Of a stretch of DNA of 64,000 bases, positions 54,929 to 62,779 are shown one piece after another. This DNA comes from Parvularcula lutaonensis (GTDB lineage: Bacteria > Pseudomonadota > Alphaproteobacteria > Caulobacterales > Parvularculaceae). The translations under genes were made by a program, and so were the position numbers. A model generated the notes under the pieces. It saw only the letters and a list, made by a program, of their open reading frames with translations, ran no database searches and was not told the DNA's origin. Location of the stretch: NCBI RefSeq assembly GCF_014651915.1, contig NZ_BMXU01000001.1:186001-250000 (forward strand), read 5' to 3'. How positions within the stretch are numbered: position 1 is the stretch's first letter; each line of letters opens with the position of its first letter.

Positions 54929-56200
54929 TCACCCCTTCCGATCACCGACGAATTGAGGCGGAACTGCCTCGAGACCCAGCATTTCATCGATGCTGGGTCT
55001 TCGTCTTATGACGTGGAAGCGGTCGCCATCGACAAGGACCTCGGGAACGAGGGGGCGGGAGTTGTACTGCGATGCCTGGACGGCGCCGTAGGCCCCTGCG
55101 GTGCCGAAGAGGAGGAGGTCTCCGGCTTCGGGCGCGGTCAGCTGGACTGCGGGATCGAACTGATCCGTGCTTTCACAGATCGGCCCGACCAGAGCGAAGG
55201 TAGCGCGTTCGCCGGCTTTCTCCTTGACCTCATGGACATGGTGCCTCGCGCCATAAAGGGCCGGACGCATCAGGTCGTTCATCCCTGCGTCGACGACCAC
55301 GAACGATTTGGTCGTCTGGGTCTTGGTCAGGATGACCGAGGTCATCAGCATACCCGCATTACCCGCAATGACACGGCCTGGCTCCAGGATGAGCTGGACA
55401 TCAAGATCGCTGGTGATTTTTACCAACGCCTCGGCATAGGCGGAGGGAAGGGGCGGGACGTCACCCTCTGCATAAGGAACGCCGAGGCCGCCACCGAGGT
55501 CGAGGCGGCGGATGTCGTGGCCACGCTCGCGCAACGCGACGACGAGGTCCTTCGCCCGCATCGCCGCGCGCTCAAACGGCGCCAGCGACGTGATCTGCGA
55601 GCCGATATGCAGATCGAGGCCGGAGGCTTCGAGACCCGGAAGCTCACGCGCCAGGTCATAGACCTCGAAGGCGCGGTCCCAGGGAATACCGAACTTGTCG
55701 TCTTTCTTGCCGGTGGAGATGCCGGGGTGGGTTTCGGCATCGACGTCGGGGTTGATGCGCAGGGCAACCGGTGCCGTCTTGCCAAGCCGCTGGGCGACAT
55801 CGCTCAGCATACGAAGCTCTGCTTCGGACTCGACATTGAACTGCAAGATCCCGGCATGGAGGGCAGCTTCCAGTTCAGCGACAGTCTTTCCAACGCCGGA
55901 GAAGACAATCTGGTCCGGCGCCATGCCTGCCCGCAATGCGCGTTCGAGCTCTCCGCCAGAGACGACATCCGCGCCGAAGCCCTCCTGCCGCAGGAGCGAG
56001 AGGACGGCGAGGTTCGAGAGCGCCTTCACCGAGAAGGCCGTGACCGTCCCTTCGGGAAAGGGCTCGCGGAACACCCGCGCATGGCGGCGCAGGGTGGCTG
56101 CCGAGTAGACATAGACCGGCGTACCGACCTCTTCGGCTATGCGCGTCAGGGGCACATTCTCCGCATGGAGAATGCCGTCCTTGCGTTCAAAATGGTGCAT
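54929..56200 (-). CDS. lysA: Diaminopimelate decarboxylase
   Basis: Last step of lysine synthesis. The 423-residue PLP enzyme has K59 in FSVKALSN for the Schiff base, the HIGSQIT segment, GGGLGVPY for phosphate binding and EPGRVIAGNAG. The second-subunit Cys is in VGPICESTD. It is coupled through TGATG to the small lipoprotein gene lptM upstream, as in many proteobacteria. An 11-bp hairpin sits in its last codons. Confidence 0.97.
   Translation of the reverse strand: MHHFERKDGILHAENVPLTRIAEEVGTPVYVYSAATLRRHARVFREPFPEGTVTAFSVKALSNLAVLSLLRQEGFGADVVSGGELERALRAGMAPDQIVFSGVGKTVAELEAALHAGILQFNVESEAELRMLSDVAQRLGKTAPVALRINPDVDAETHPGISTGKKDDKFGIPWDRAFEVYDLARELPGLEASGLDLHIGSQITSLAPFERAAMRAKDLVVALRERGHDIRRLDLGGGLGVPYAEGDVPPLPSAYAEALVKITSDLDVQLILEPGRVIAGNAGMLMTSVILTKTQTTKSFVVVDAGMNDLMRPALYGARHHVHEVKEKAGERATFALVGPICESTDQFDPAVQLTAPEAGDLLLFGTAGAYGAVQASQYNSRPLVPEVLVDGDRFHVIRRRPSIDEMLGLEAVPPQFVGDRKG
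54972..55000 (+). terminator. Terminator-like hairpin within the 3' end of lysA
   Basis: AGACCCAGCAT (54972-54982) pairs perfectly with ATGCTGGGTCT (54990-55000) around TTCATCG, followed by a weak T-rich tail. It lies 50 nt after the rightward RmuC-like stop but inside the coding region of the convergent lysA. It may end the rightward transcript. Without a proper U tract this remains tentative. Confidence 0.5.
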
Positions 56201-56319
56201 CAGGCACTCCGGGCGTCAGCGCGCTCCTGCGGCGGCGGAGGGACTTCCAGCGGCGCGCGCTTGCCACAGGCGGCGAGGGCGGCGGCGAGAACGGCGAGGG
56301 CGAGGAGGCGTTTTTGCAT
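56200..56319 (-). CDS. lptM: LptM-type small outer-membrane lipoprotein
   Basis: A 39-residue lipoprotein. The signal MQKRLLALAVLAAALAAC ends in a lipobox Cys18. The mature part begins GKRAPLEVPPPP, the short Gly/Lys then Pro-rich pattern of LptM (YifL). In E. coli LptM helps assemble the LptDE lipopolysaccharide translocon. The stop overlaps the lysA start (TGATG). LptM upstream of lysA or dapF is a recurrent proteobacterial arrangement, which supports the call despite the small size. Confidence 0.85.
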   Translation of the reverse strand: MQKRLLALAVLAAALAACGKRAPLEVPPPPQERADARSA

Positions 56320-56386
56320 TGCGGCGGCCTATCACGTGGCGCTGGGCCGATGAAGCGCCTAGGTGCGGTTGCAAAGGAGTGTGACC

Positions 56387-57019
56387 ATGGATCGCGTGCT
56401 GTCCTACCTGCGGTCGCTGAAAGACCCTATGAAGCTGATCCAGCTGCTGATGATCATCGGCGGCCTGGGGGTGGCCTATACCCTGCTGGCAGCAGTGCAG
56501 AAGCCTTCGGAGCTGCGCAGGAGCGAGGACGAACCCGTCTATGTCGTGGGCGAGATGGAGAGCTTCGAGCGGACGTTCCCGCCCCAGGGACTGCCATCGC
56601 TGAAGCTCGAAGGCCCGGACGGCCCTGTGAACCTGACAGGCTATGCCGATGGCCGTCCGCTGGTCGTCAATCTCTGGGCGACGTGGTGCGCCCCCTGCAT
56701 CGAGGAGCTGCCGTCCTTGGCAGCGCTTCAGGAACAGCTTGGCGACGAGGTCAGGGTGCTGGCGGTGGCGCAGGAAGGTGGCGACGGATCGCGCCAGCGC
56801 GCCATGCTGGAGCGCGTCGGCGCGGAAGACCTCGAGCTGCTGCTGGATCCGCGTCTGAGCTATGGCCGCAGTGTCAGTGACGAGCTGAGCCTGCCGATCA
56901 CGATCCTCTACGACAGTCGGGGGCGCGAGGTCGGGCGGGTGACGAAGCCTGCCGACTGGGCTTCGCCCGAAGCCGTGCGGCTGGTCCGCGCGGTGGGGCA
57001 GGGCGCCCTCCCGCGCTAG
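56387..57019 (+). CDS. TlpA-like membrane-anchored thioredoxin
   Basis: A 210-residue periplasmic thiol-disulfide protein. A membrane helix (about residues 15-36) anchors it, and a TlpA/ResA-type thioredoxin domain has WATWCAPC with C101 and C104. The cis-Pro is in LSLPITILYD. Such proteins reduce cytochrome c apoproteins or metal sites in cytochrome oxidase; which one applies here is not visible. AAGGAG precedes the ATG at 56387. Its stop shares CTAG with the convergent VOC gene. Confidence 0.92.
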   Translation: MDRVLSYLRSLKDPMKLIQLLMIIGGLGVAYTLLAAVQKPSELRRSEDEPVYVVGEMESFERTFPPQGLPSLKLEGPDGPVNLTGYADGRPLVVNLWATWCAPCIEELPSLAALQEQLGDEVRVLAVAQEGGDGSRQRAMLERVGAEDLELLLDPRLSYGRSVSDELSLPITILYDSRGREVGRVTKPADWASPEAVRLVRAVGQGALPR

Positions 57020-57399
57020 CGGGCTAGCTGGATGATCTGGATGAGGTTGCCGCAGGTGTCATCGAACGTGGCCATGATGGCTTCGCCGACCTTCACCGGT
57101 GCCTGGGCGAAGGTGACCCCTTCGGCCTCCAACCGTTCCGCCTCAGCTTCGATGTCATCGACGCTGAACGCCGTCCAAGGTATGCCATCGGCTTTGAGCG
57201 CCTTCTGAAAGGCCCTGCCTGCGAGATGCTGGTTGGGCTCGAGCAGGAGCTCGACACCGTCCGGTTCTTCCGGGGACACGAGGGCCAGCCACCTGAACGC
57301 GCCCATCGGGATATCGTGCTTGACCTGAAAGCGCAGCTTCTCAGTGTAGAAAGCGAGTGCCCTAGCCTGGTCGTCGACCAGAATGCTTTTCGCGTACAT
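57016..57399 (-). CDS. VOC (glyoxalase/bleomycin-resistance) family protein
   Basis: A 127-residue protein of two beta-alpha-beta-beta-beta modules. The sequence YAKSILVDDQARALAFYTEK is the typical opening, with VELLLEPN in the middle and MATFDDTCGNLIQII at the end. Many relatives annotated as glyoxalases bind unknown small ligands. ATG at 57399 is preferred over GTG at 57405 because of ribosome-site spacing. Its stop shares CTAG with the TlpA-like gene. Confidence 0.85.
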   Translation of the reverse strand: MYAKSILVDDQARALAFYTEKLRFQVKHDIPMGAFRWLALVSPEEPDGVELLLEPNQHLAGRAFQKALKADGIPWTAFSVDDIEAEAERLEAEGVTFAQAPVKVGEAIMATFDDTCGNLIQIIQLAR

Positions 57400-57440
57400 C
57401 CTCACGGGCCTTCTCCCTCAATCCTCACGGCACGAAAGGA

Positions 57441-57953
57441 CTAGAACCGGCCCTCGGCAAGGAGCTTGGACAGTGGCCGGAAGCTCTCGACCAGTTCTGC
57501 GTAGACCTTCCTCTTGAACGGCACGATGAGGTCCTTGATCTCGTCGAGATCGGCCCAGCGCCAGCGCTCGAACTCGGCGGGGCTATGGACATTCAGGTCA
57601 ATTTCGCTGTCCTCTCCATCAAACAACATGACGACCCATTTCTGGCGCTGGCCGAGCCAGTCCTTCTTTCCGCGCCGGATATGGGGCGGGAAGTCATAGG
57701 CCAGCCAACCCGGTGTCGTGAGGAGGATGCGCGCTGTTTTCACGCCGGTTTCCTCGTGCAGTTCCCTGAAAGCTGCCTCTTCAACGCTCTCGCCCTCGTC
57801 GATGCCGCCCTGGGGCATCTGCCAGCGATGCGGGTTCACCTCCCGGGAGCCGGGAGCGGTGAGGCGCTCGCCCAGCCATACCTGGCCCTGCCGGTTGAAC
57901 AGGCAGATGCCGACATTGGGACGGTATTTCTGAAGTTCCGGGATCTCTATCAT
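57441..57953 (-). CDS. rppH: RNA pyrophosphohydrolase
   Basis: Removes pyrophosphate from mRNA 5' ends and starts RNase E-dependent decay. The 170 residues have the Nudix box at about residues 50-71 (GGIDEGES then RELHEETG), RPNVGICLFN at the start and the RppH-specific GQRQKWVVMLF. It also resembles dinucleoside polyphosphate hydrolases of alphaproteobacteria (IalA), an alternative name for the same group. Confidence 0.93.
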   Translation of the reverse strand: MIEIPELQKYRPNVGICLFNRQGQVWLGERLTAPGSREVNPHRWQMPQGGIDEGESVEEAAFRELHEETGVKTARILLTTPGWLAYDFPPHIRRGKKDWLGQRQKWVVMLFDGEDSEIDLNVHSPAEFERWRWADLDEIKDLIVPFKRKVYAELVESFRPLSKLLAEGRF

Positions 57954-57978
57954 CGCCCGGACGTGTCCACGATCGGCG

Positions 57979-58239
57979 CTATCGGTTCAACCCGGAAGCC
58001 GCCGCGAAAGAACGGCCTGGCGCCTCGCTGACGTCAATTTCGAGATAAGGCACCGCTGTCGTCGCCGCATTGCGCTTGTAAAGGACGAGGCCCGCGGGCA
58101 GCGCCGCGGAGAGGGCCATCAAGATCAGGAGAAGAAAGGCGGGCGAGACCACGCCAGCGAGCGTCTCAAACTGAAACACAACGTTTCCGCGAGCGAGCTT
58201 GGCCTCATACCGCTTCTGTGCGTCATTGAAAGGTCGCAT
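57979..58239 (-). CDS. Hypothetical single-pass membrane protein, 86 aa
   Basis: A small protein opening MRPFNDAQKRYEAKLARGN, with one or two membrane helices between about residues 25 and 58. The tail is polar. AGGGG lies 6 nt before the ATG. It is divergent from the acyl-ACP ligase gene with 49 nt between the starts. No family is recognised. The longer frame upstream runs into the divergent gene and is not expected to be coding. Confidence 0.6.
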   Translation of the reverse strand: MRPFNDAQKRYEAKLARGNVVFQFETLAGVVSPAFLLLILMALSAALPAGLVLYKRNAATTAVPYLEIDVSEAPGRSFAAASGLNR

Positions 58240-58288
58240 CGGAACCCCTAAGCCTTGCGCCCAACCCAGAGACCTCAAGAGGCGCGTG

Positions 58289-60010
58289 ATGGACGGTTCG
58301 ACACCAGTAGAACAGAACAAGGTTAAGGAACCCGCCGAAGCCGCGAACGACGATAACGAAAAACGGATCGCTGCTGCCGAAGCCCGTGAGGAAGCGGCCG
58401 CGATGAAGGCCCGCGAGGAAGCCGCCAAGCGCTCCCGCCGCAAGATCTGGTCGCGCTCTCGTTCCACCGTGATCTCGAAGGTCATCGAAACGAAGAACAG
58501 GATCGGCGGCGACAAGGTCGCTTTCATCGAGCCCGAAGGTCGCGAAATCACCTACAAGGACACGGTCCGGGGCGCCTTTGCCCTCGGCAACGCGTTCTCG
58601 AAATTCACCAAGCGGGGCGAGAATGTCGGCGTCCTGCTGCCGACAAGTGCCGGTGGCCTGATCACCATCCTCGCGCTCCACGTCGATGGCCGCGTCCCGG
58701 CAATGCTGAACTTTACCGCCGGCGAGAAGGCGCTGTTCAGCGCCCTCGAAACCGCAGACATCAAGCACATCATCACCTCCTCGAAATTCATCGAGCTGGG
58801 TGGTCTCGAGCCTCTCGTCGATGCGCTGTCATCGAAGGCGGAGATCCATATCCTCGAGGAGATCAAGGAAAATCTCGGCACAGCTGACAAGATCCGTGCC
58901 GCGATCGGCGAGAAGTTCCCGCTGCTCGCACGGCGAAGTCTCAAACCCGACAGCACCGCCGTGATCCTCTTCACTTCGGGTACGGAGGGCAAGCCGAAGG
59001 GGGTCGTCCTGACCCATGCCAATCTTGTCGCCAATGTCGAGCAGGTGCGCAGCCACGTGCAACTCGAGCCCGAAGACATCTTCTTCAACCCGCTGCCGAT
59101 CTTCCACTCTTACGGCCTGACCGGCGGCTCCCTCTTCCCCCTGATCGACGGCAAGCCGCAGGTCCCGTATCCCTCGCCGCTGCATGTCAAGATCATCCCT
59201 GAGCTGATCAAAAAGCATAAGGCGACGATCCTCTTCGGTACCGATACTTTCGTGACGCGCTACCTGAAGCAGGCCAAGGAGGGCGCGCTCGATACGTTGC
59301 GCTATGCGGTCTGCGGAGCGGAGAAAGTGCGCGACGAAACGCGGAACCTCGCAAGGCGGAAGTTCGGCTTCTCGGTTCTCGAAGGCTACGGCGCGACCGA
59401 AGCATCGCCGGTGATCGCCGTGAACCAGCCGGGTGATATCCGTCCGGGTACGGTTGGCAAGGTCCTGCCCGGCATAGAGTGCCGCCTCGAGCCTATCGAA
59501 GGGCTTTCGGGGGGTGGACGTCTCTTTGTCCGTGGACCGAACATCATGGCTGGTTACCTCGACCCCGAAACGAAGGAGCTGCGCGCCCCGGAAGGCGGCT
59601 GGCACGACACAGGCGATGTCGTGACGATCGACGGCGGAGGCTATGTGGCCATCCGTGGACGGGTCAAGCGCTTCGCGAAGATTTCGGGCGAGATGGTCAG
59701 CCTCGCCGTCGTGGAGAACTGCGCTTCAGTCGTCTGGCCCGATGCTGTCAGTGCAGCGATCATCATGCCCGACGACAAGAAGGGCGAGCAGATCATCCTG
59801 CTCACCGAAGAAGAAAACCCGAACCGCTCGGAGCTTCTCTCCTGGGCGCAGACCCATGGTGTGCCGGAACTGGCCGTGCCGAAACGCGTGCTGCATGTCG
59901 ATGACATCCCGGTCCTTGGCACCGGCAAGGTCGACTACGTGACCCTCCAGCGCCGCGCCGAAGAACTTCTCGCCGAGGCCGAAGAACTCCAGCGTCAGGC
60001 TGCCGAATGA
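58289..60010 (+). CDS. AMP-dependent acyl-ACP/acyl-CoA synthetase, Aas-type ligase
   Basis: A 573-residue adenylate-forming ligase. An Ala/Glu/Arg-rich helical N-terminus (about 1-55) precedes the ANL fold. Motifs are LFTSGTEGKPKGV (P-loop), YGATEASPVI, GWHDTGDVV and the C-terminal hinge GRVKRFAKISGEMVS with a late GTGKVD catalytic Lys. The closest known function is the synthetase half of Aas, which activates fatty acids for lysophospholipid acylation; the acyltransferase half is missing. AAGAGG precedes the ATG. A 77-aa membrane protein overlaps its stop. Confidence 0.88.
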   Translation: MDGSTPVEQNKVKEPAEAANDDNEKRIAAAEAREEAAAMKAREEAAKRSRRKIWSRSRSTVISKVIETKNRIGGDKVAFIEPEGREITYKDTVRGAFALGNAFSKFTKRGENVGVLLPTSAGGLITILALHVDGRVPAMLNFTAGEKALFSALETADIKHIITSSKFIELGGLEPLVDALSSKAEIHILEEIKENLGTADKIRAAIGEKFPLLARRSLKPDSTAVILFTSGTEGKPKGVVLTHANLVANVEQVRSHVQLEPEDIFFNPLPIFHSYGLTGGSLFPLIDGKPQVPYPSPLHVKIIPELIKKHKATILFGTDTFVTRYLKQAKEGALDTLRYAVCGAEKVRDETRNLARRKFGFSVLEGYGATEASPVIAVNQPGDIRPGTVGKVLPGIECRLEPIEGLSGGGRLFVRGPNIMAGYLDPETKELRAPEGGWHDTGDVVTIDGGGYVAIRGRVKRFAKISGEMVSLAVVENCASVVWPDAVSAAIIMPDDKKGEQIILLTEEENPNRSELLSWAQTHGVPELAVPKRVLHVDDIPVLGTGKVDYVTLQRRAEELLAEAEELQRQAAE

Positions 60011-60240
60011 GGGATCGCAAGGAAAAACCGCTAGGCCTTCAGCTCGCCCGTGCGCTGGCGGAAGGCGTGGTCACGGCGGTGCTGTTCACCACGGCAGTGC
60101 TGGTCGCGGGCTCGATCCTTGGAATGCAGGACCGGCTCGCTGGCCCGAACACGGGCACGATCATCGCCATCTGTGGCGGACTGGGCCTGCTGCTTTCGGG
60201 GCGACTGACCATCTCCGCCTTCGACGAGCGCGGCTCCTGA
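60007..60240 (+). CDS. Small membrane protein, 77 aa, coupled to the ligase
   Basis: Two membrane helices (about residues 18-38 and 48-66) separated by GMQDRLAGPN. The ATG overlaps the ligase stop as ATGA, so both proteins are probably made together; it may anchor the soluble ligase at the membrane. No family is recognised. Its stop abuts that of the convergent gene (TGATCA). Confidence 0.65.
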   Translation: MRDRKEKPLGLQLARALAEGVVTAVLFTTAVLVAGSILGMQDRLAGPNTGTIIAICGGLGLLLSGRLTISAFDERGS

Positions 60241-60507
60241 TCAGTCGACGGGCCTGACGAGGATTGTCGCCAATAACCCTATCCCGCCGACGATCGCCCA
60301 AAGGGGCAGGTCCATGGCGAGGTTCAGCGCACCGAGCGCCCCTTCCGTACCGAGCGGGTTGATCGCGACGCCGGGCAGGAGGTTGAAGATCTCGCGCGTC
60401 GTCCGCACCACGGGCTGGCCAGCCTCGAGCGACGACACAAGGTCCGCACCAACCAGCGCCAGCGCGAGCGCGATCATGATCCATGCGGTGAAACGCAAAC
60501 TCTTCAT
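60241..60507 (-). CDS. Hypothetical membrane protein, 88 aa
   Basis: Two hydrophobic helices: FTAWIMIALALALVGADLV near the N-terminus and LPLWAIVGGIGLLATIL near the C-terminus, with a loop between them. The ATG at 60507 has GGAGAG 7 nt upstream; a longer in-frame start is less supported. Convergent with the 77-aa protein with no spacer. No family is recognised; the layout (two TM, polar loop) is seen in many small alphaproteobacterial envelope proteins. Confidence 0.65.
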   Translation of the reverse strand: MKSLRFTAWIMIALALALVGADLVSSLEAGQPVVRTTREIFNLLPGVAINPLGTEGALGALNLAMDLPLWAIVGGIGLLATILVRPVD

Positions 60508-60595
60508 TGGAAAACTCTCCACCCAGACCCACGAATAGCCGCCACGCGGCGGCTTGCCAATGGCCATGCCCTATGGCTATTGGAACGACCTTAAA

Positions 60596-60685
60596 GGACA
60601 GGTGGCCGAGTGGTCGAAGGCGCACGCCTGGAACGCGTGTAGGCGGGAAACCGTCTCGAGGGTTCGAATCCCTCTCTGTCCGCCA
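60596..60685 (+). tRNA. tRNA-Ser (anticodon GGA)
   Basis: A 90-nt class II tRNA. The acceptor stem GGACAGG pairs with TCTGTCC (one G-U), the anticodon stem is CACGC/GCGTG with loop CTGGAAC (anticodon GGA, reading UCC and UCU), the variable arm is long, and the T arm is GAGGG-TTCGAAT-CCCTC-like. CCA is encoded. The IS1595-type element starts 14 nt downstream. Confidence 0.97.
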
Positions 60686-60699
60686 TCCAGTTTCGAACC

Positions 60700-60722
60700 G
60701 GGCTTATGTAGCAAAAGCACCA
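60700..60722 (+). repeat. Left terminal inverted repeat of the IS1595-type element
   Basis: Begins GGGCTTATGTAGCAAAAGCA and ends CCA. It matches the complement of 63911-63933 at 22 of 23 positions; the single difference is the third base. Confidence 0.8.
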
Positions 60723-60768
60723 TATGCGATGCTTTATGTCATTGCAAGCGATGCCTACATATTCAGGC

Positions 60769-61203
60769 ATGGAAATTGTCATCTCTAGCTTGGTTAAAGA
60801 GCGCAAGAACGTGCTCTCTCGCCTTCGCGACCACGAGGCCATCGTCGCTGACTTGCGCACCACCCTTAGCCATCTCGACGCCACACTTTTCCATCTAGGC
60901 CATTACCCTGACGGCGAACCCGCACCGAAGAAGCCAATGGCTGCTGGCTTGTTCTACCATGGCGAGCTGCCCCGGCTGATCCTGCGAATGCTCCGCCAGC
61001 ACCCTAAGGGCCTTGGTCTCAAAACGATGGTCGAGATGATGAACGCGCAGAAGGGCTGGGCCGGCGATGATGAACGGTTCAATCGAGAGCTTCGCCTGAA
61101 GATCAGCAGGACGCTGGACCGGAAGCGGCTGAAGGGCATCGTGGAGCGGATTGGGGAGGATGCGATCGGCGTCTGGCGACTTGTTCCCCTTGCTGAGGAC
61201 TGA
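60769..61203 (+). CDS. Passenger ORF: coiled-coil/winged-helix-like protein, 144 aa
   Basis: N-terminal residues 1-45 (LVKERKNVLSRLRDHEAIVA and following) look like a helical coiled coil. The rest (LPRLILRMLRQHPKGLGLKTM, then LRLKISRTLDRKRLKGIVERI, shown here in parts) resembles a small winged-helix domain. ATG at 60769 is chosen because CAGG precedes it and the coiled coil begins there; a longer frame starts inside the inverted repeat. Its position inside the element suggests a regulator or accessory factor of transposition. No family is named. Confidence 0.65.
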   Translation: MEIVISSLVKERKNVLSRLRDHEAIVADLRTTLSHLDATLFHLGHYPDGEPAPKKPMAAGLFYHGELPRLILRMLRQHPKGLGLKTMVEMMNAQKGWAGDDERFNRELRLKISRTLDRKRLKGIVERIGEDAIGVWRLVPLAED

Positions 61204-61276
61204 GCTATCCTAGCGGTCGAACATCTGGAAGGCGTGGGAGTAGGCGACAGGGTGAAGGCGTTTCATAACAGCAGAC

Positions 61277-61296
61277 GACGCGCCTTTCGGCGCGCC
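61277..61296. terminator. Hairpin between convergent passenger ORFs
   Basis: CGCGCC pairs with GGCGCG around TTTC, extended by one further pair. It lies between the ends of the ORFs at 61203 and 61317. No strong T tract follows on either strand, so termination is only probable. Confidence 0.4.
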
Positions 61297-61316
61297 GTCA
61301 ACACTCTTTAAGCTAA

Positions 61317-61469
61317 CTACTTCCGTTTCTTACGGTCGTTATCGTTGGCAGGAACGATAATCGGCATCGACCTCGTGGACCTGATCAGCTTGCCCGTTTT
61401 CGGGCAGGTGCGCGTGAAACGAAAGATGAGCTTATGCCCCGGCGGCACCGGGGTGTACTTGGTACCCAT
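61317..61469 (-). CDS. Passenger ORF: small basic protein, 50 aa
   Basis: Encodes MGTKYTPVPPGHKLIFRFTR, followed by a CPKTGK turn and a basic tail ending NDNDRKKRK. A perfect AAGGAG ribosome site sits 7 nt before the ATG. The single Cys and short Lys-rich turns suggest a nucleic-acid-binding peptide. The last codons contain an 8-bp inverted repeat (TTATCGTT/AACGATAA, 61339-61360). It lies downstream of the transposase on the same strand, behind a structured leader. Small ORFs of this kind recur with mobile DNA in alphaproteobacteria, but I cannot name a family. Confidence 0.6.
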   Translation of the reverse strand: MGTKYTPVPPGHKLIFRFTRTCPKTGKLIRSTRSMPIIVPANDNDRKKRK

Positions 61470-61476
61470 AGTGGGT

Positions 61477-61564
61477 CTCCTTAGGAAAATCCGAAGGAGG
61501 GGCTGGACGCGATGGTCGGCGCGACGTATGAAGAGTCAACATGATCATGACTTCCAGCCCTCCT
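61477..61564 (-). promoter_or_regulatory. Leader with two competing hairpins before the small ORF
   Basis: In the leftward transcript AGGAGGGCTGGA (61564-61553) can pair with TCCAGCCCCTCCT (61507-61495, one bulge). The segment CTCCTT within the second arm is also complementary to the ribosome site AAGGAG (61482-61477). The two pairings exclude each other, which is the layout of a translational attenuator. No binding ligand or leader peptide is evident. Confidence 0.4.
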
Positions 61565-61580
61565 GCCGCTGGTTTACGGA

Positions 61581-61609
61581 AACGGCGCCCCTGCATGGGC
61601 GCCGTTTTT
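61581..61609 (+). terminator. Rho-independent terminator, rightward
   Basis: AACGGCGCCC pairs with GGGCGCCGTT around CTGCAT, with the T tract at 61605-61609. No annotated rightward gene ends just before it; the last rightward ORF stops at 61203. It may insulate the leftward transposase from rightward passenger transcription or end a small RNA. Confidence 0.8.
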
Positions 61610-61697
61610 CGTTCTATTAACGTTCCGTTGCCAGAGTCGAGGGCATTCAATCGGACTTAGTTCGTGCTTTCACGGATAAGCCCCACATTTTGTGGTC

Positions 61698-62669
61698 TTA
61701 GCGCTGCCAGTAGCCCTTCCACTGACGGCTAACCGGGGCGGCAAGGCCGAGGGCCAGCACCGTGCGGGCCTGCGTGCCGTTGTCGTCGCGGCGGTGATCT
61801 TCGAGCCAAGCGGCGTGCGCTGCGTACTGGTGGAGATAGCCAGGGCTGACGAAATGATGCTGGCCTTGGACCATCCGACGAAGGCGCGAGAAGAACGACT
61901 CCGCTTGGTTCGTGCAGGCCCCATTGATCGAATAGCCTTGACCGTGGTCGATACGGGCCATCGGGAAGCGGGCTTCCAGCTCATCCCAGTGCGGAGCTTC
62001 ATCGGCATGAAGCTCCGAACCCTTGGCGAGGCGGTCGAGCGCGAAGAGAACGCCCTTGGCTTCGGTGCGCTCGACCTTCGTGATGGTACGGCCTTGCTTC
62101 TCGCGCATGGCGATGACGACGCGGCGCTTGCCCGTCTGGTTTCGCTTCAGGCGTCGGTCGCGGCGGTTCTCTTTCAGGTTCGACGGGCGAACGTGGCCGC
62201 CGTGGTACTGGCCGTCGATCTCGACTGCGCCGCTCAGGATCAGGCCGCGCGTCTCGCTGGTCATCGTTTCGCGGAGCTTATGAGCGAGGACGAAGGCCGT
62301 CTTGTATTGAACATCCAGGTCCCGGCTGAGCTGCACGGCGGAAACGCCCTTCGCAGCGTTGGCAATGATCAGGATAGCGGCCAGCAGGTCCACGTAGTCG
62401 AGCTTCCGAGCGTGGAAGATCGTGCCCGAAGTCACGCTGAACTGGTGGTGACAGTTCTTGCACTTGAACTTGCGGCGTGTGCTGATCGTGTAGGCTTCGT
62501 CGTGGTCGCAACGCGGGCAAACCGCCTCGCCGCCCGTTTCCAGCCAACGGATTTTGCGGAACGTCTCGTACGCCTTGTCCTCGCCAGCCTTATAGATCGC
62601 CTTCAGCGAAAGGGTGCGGGATGCTGCGGAGAGGAGATGATGTTGCGTCACGTTTGTCACTATTTCCAA
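61698..62669 (-). CDS. tnp: IS1595 family transposase
   Basis: A 323-residue DDE transposase. A zinc ribbon (CPRCDH near residue 50 and CKNCHHQF) lies N-terminal. The catalytic core shows VEIDGQYHGG with the first Asp, LHADEAPHW with the second Asp and NQAESFFSRLRR with the final Glu. The domain order and the HHFVSPGYLHQYAAHAAW tail fit IS1595. All three acidic residues are present and the frame is intact, so the enzyme may be active. The start is uncertain (TTG 62669 or GTG 62660). Confidence 0.93.
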   Translation of the reverse strand: MEIVTNVTQHHLLSAASRTLSLKAIYKAGEDKAYETFRKIRWLETGGEAVCPRCDHDEAYTISTRRKFKCKNCHHQFSVTSGTIFHARKLDYVDLLAAILIIANAAKGVSAVQLSRDLDVQYKTAFVLAHKLRETMTSETRGLILSGAVEIDGQYHGGHVRPSNLKENRRDRRLKRNQTGKRRVVIAMREKQGRTITKVERTEAKGVLFALDRLAKGSELHADEAPHWDELEARFPMARIDHGQGYSINGACTNQAESFFSRLRRMVQGQHHFVSPGYLHQYAAHAAWLEDHRRDDNGTQARTVLALGLAAPVSRQWKGYWQR

Positions 62670-62779
62670 TGCCTATGCACTGTATATAGTGGCATGATGC
62701 ATCGCTATCAAGGGCGAATGTCATCGTTTATGCGATATTCGCACTTGCAGACGGTTTAGAACCTGCCTACCTCAAGGGC

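Noticed and set aside
60596-60722. tRNA-Ser as an attachment site for the right-hand element
   Set aside because: The tRNA is complete, no duplicate 3' fragment is present at 63934-64000, and IS1595 elements do not use tRNA att sites. Proximity is probably chance.
61345-61620. 91-aa rightward frame in the mobile element
   Set aside because: It overlaps the better-supported leftward 50-aa ORF with its AAGGAG site, and runs into the terminator stem.
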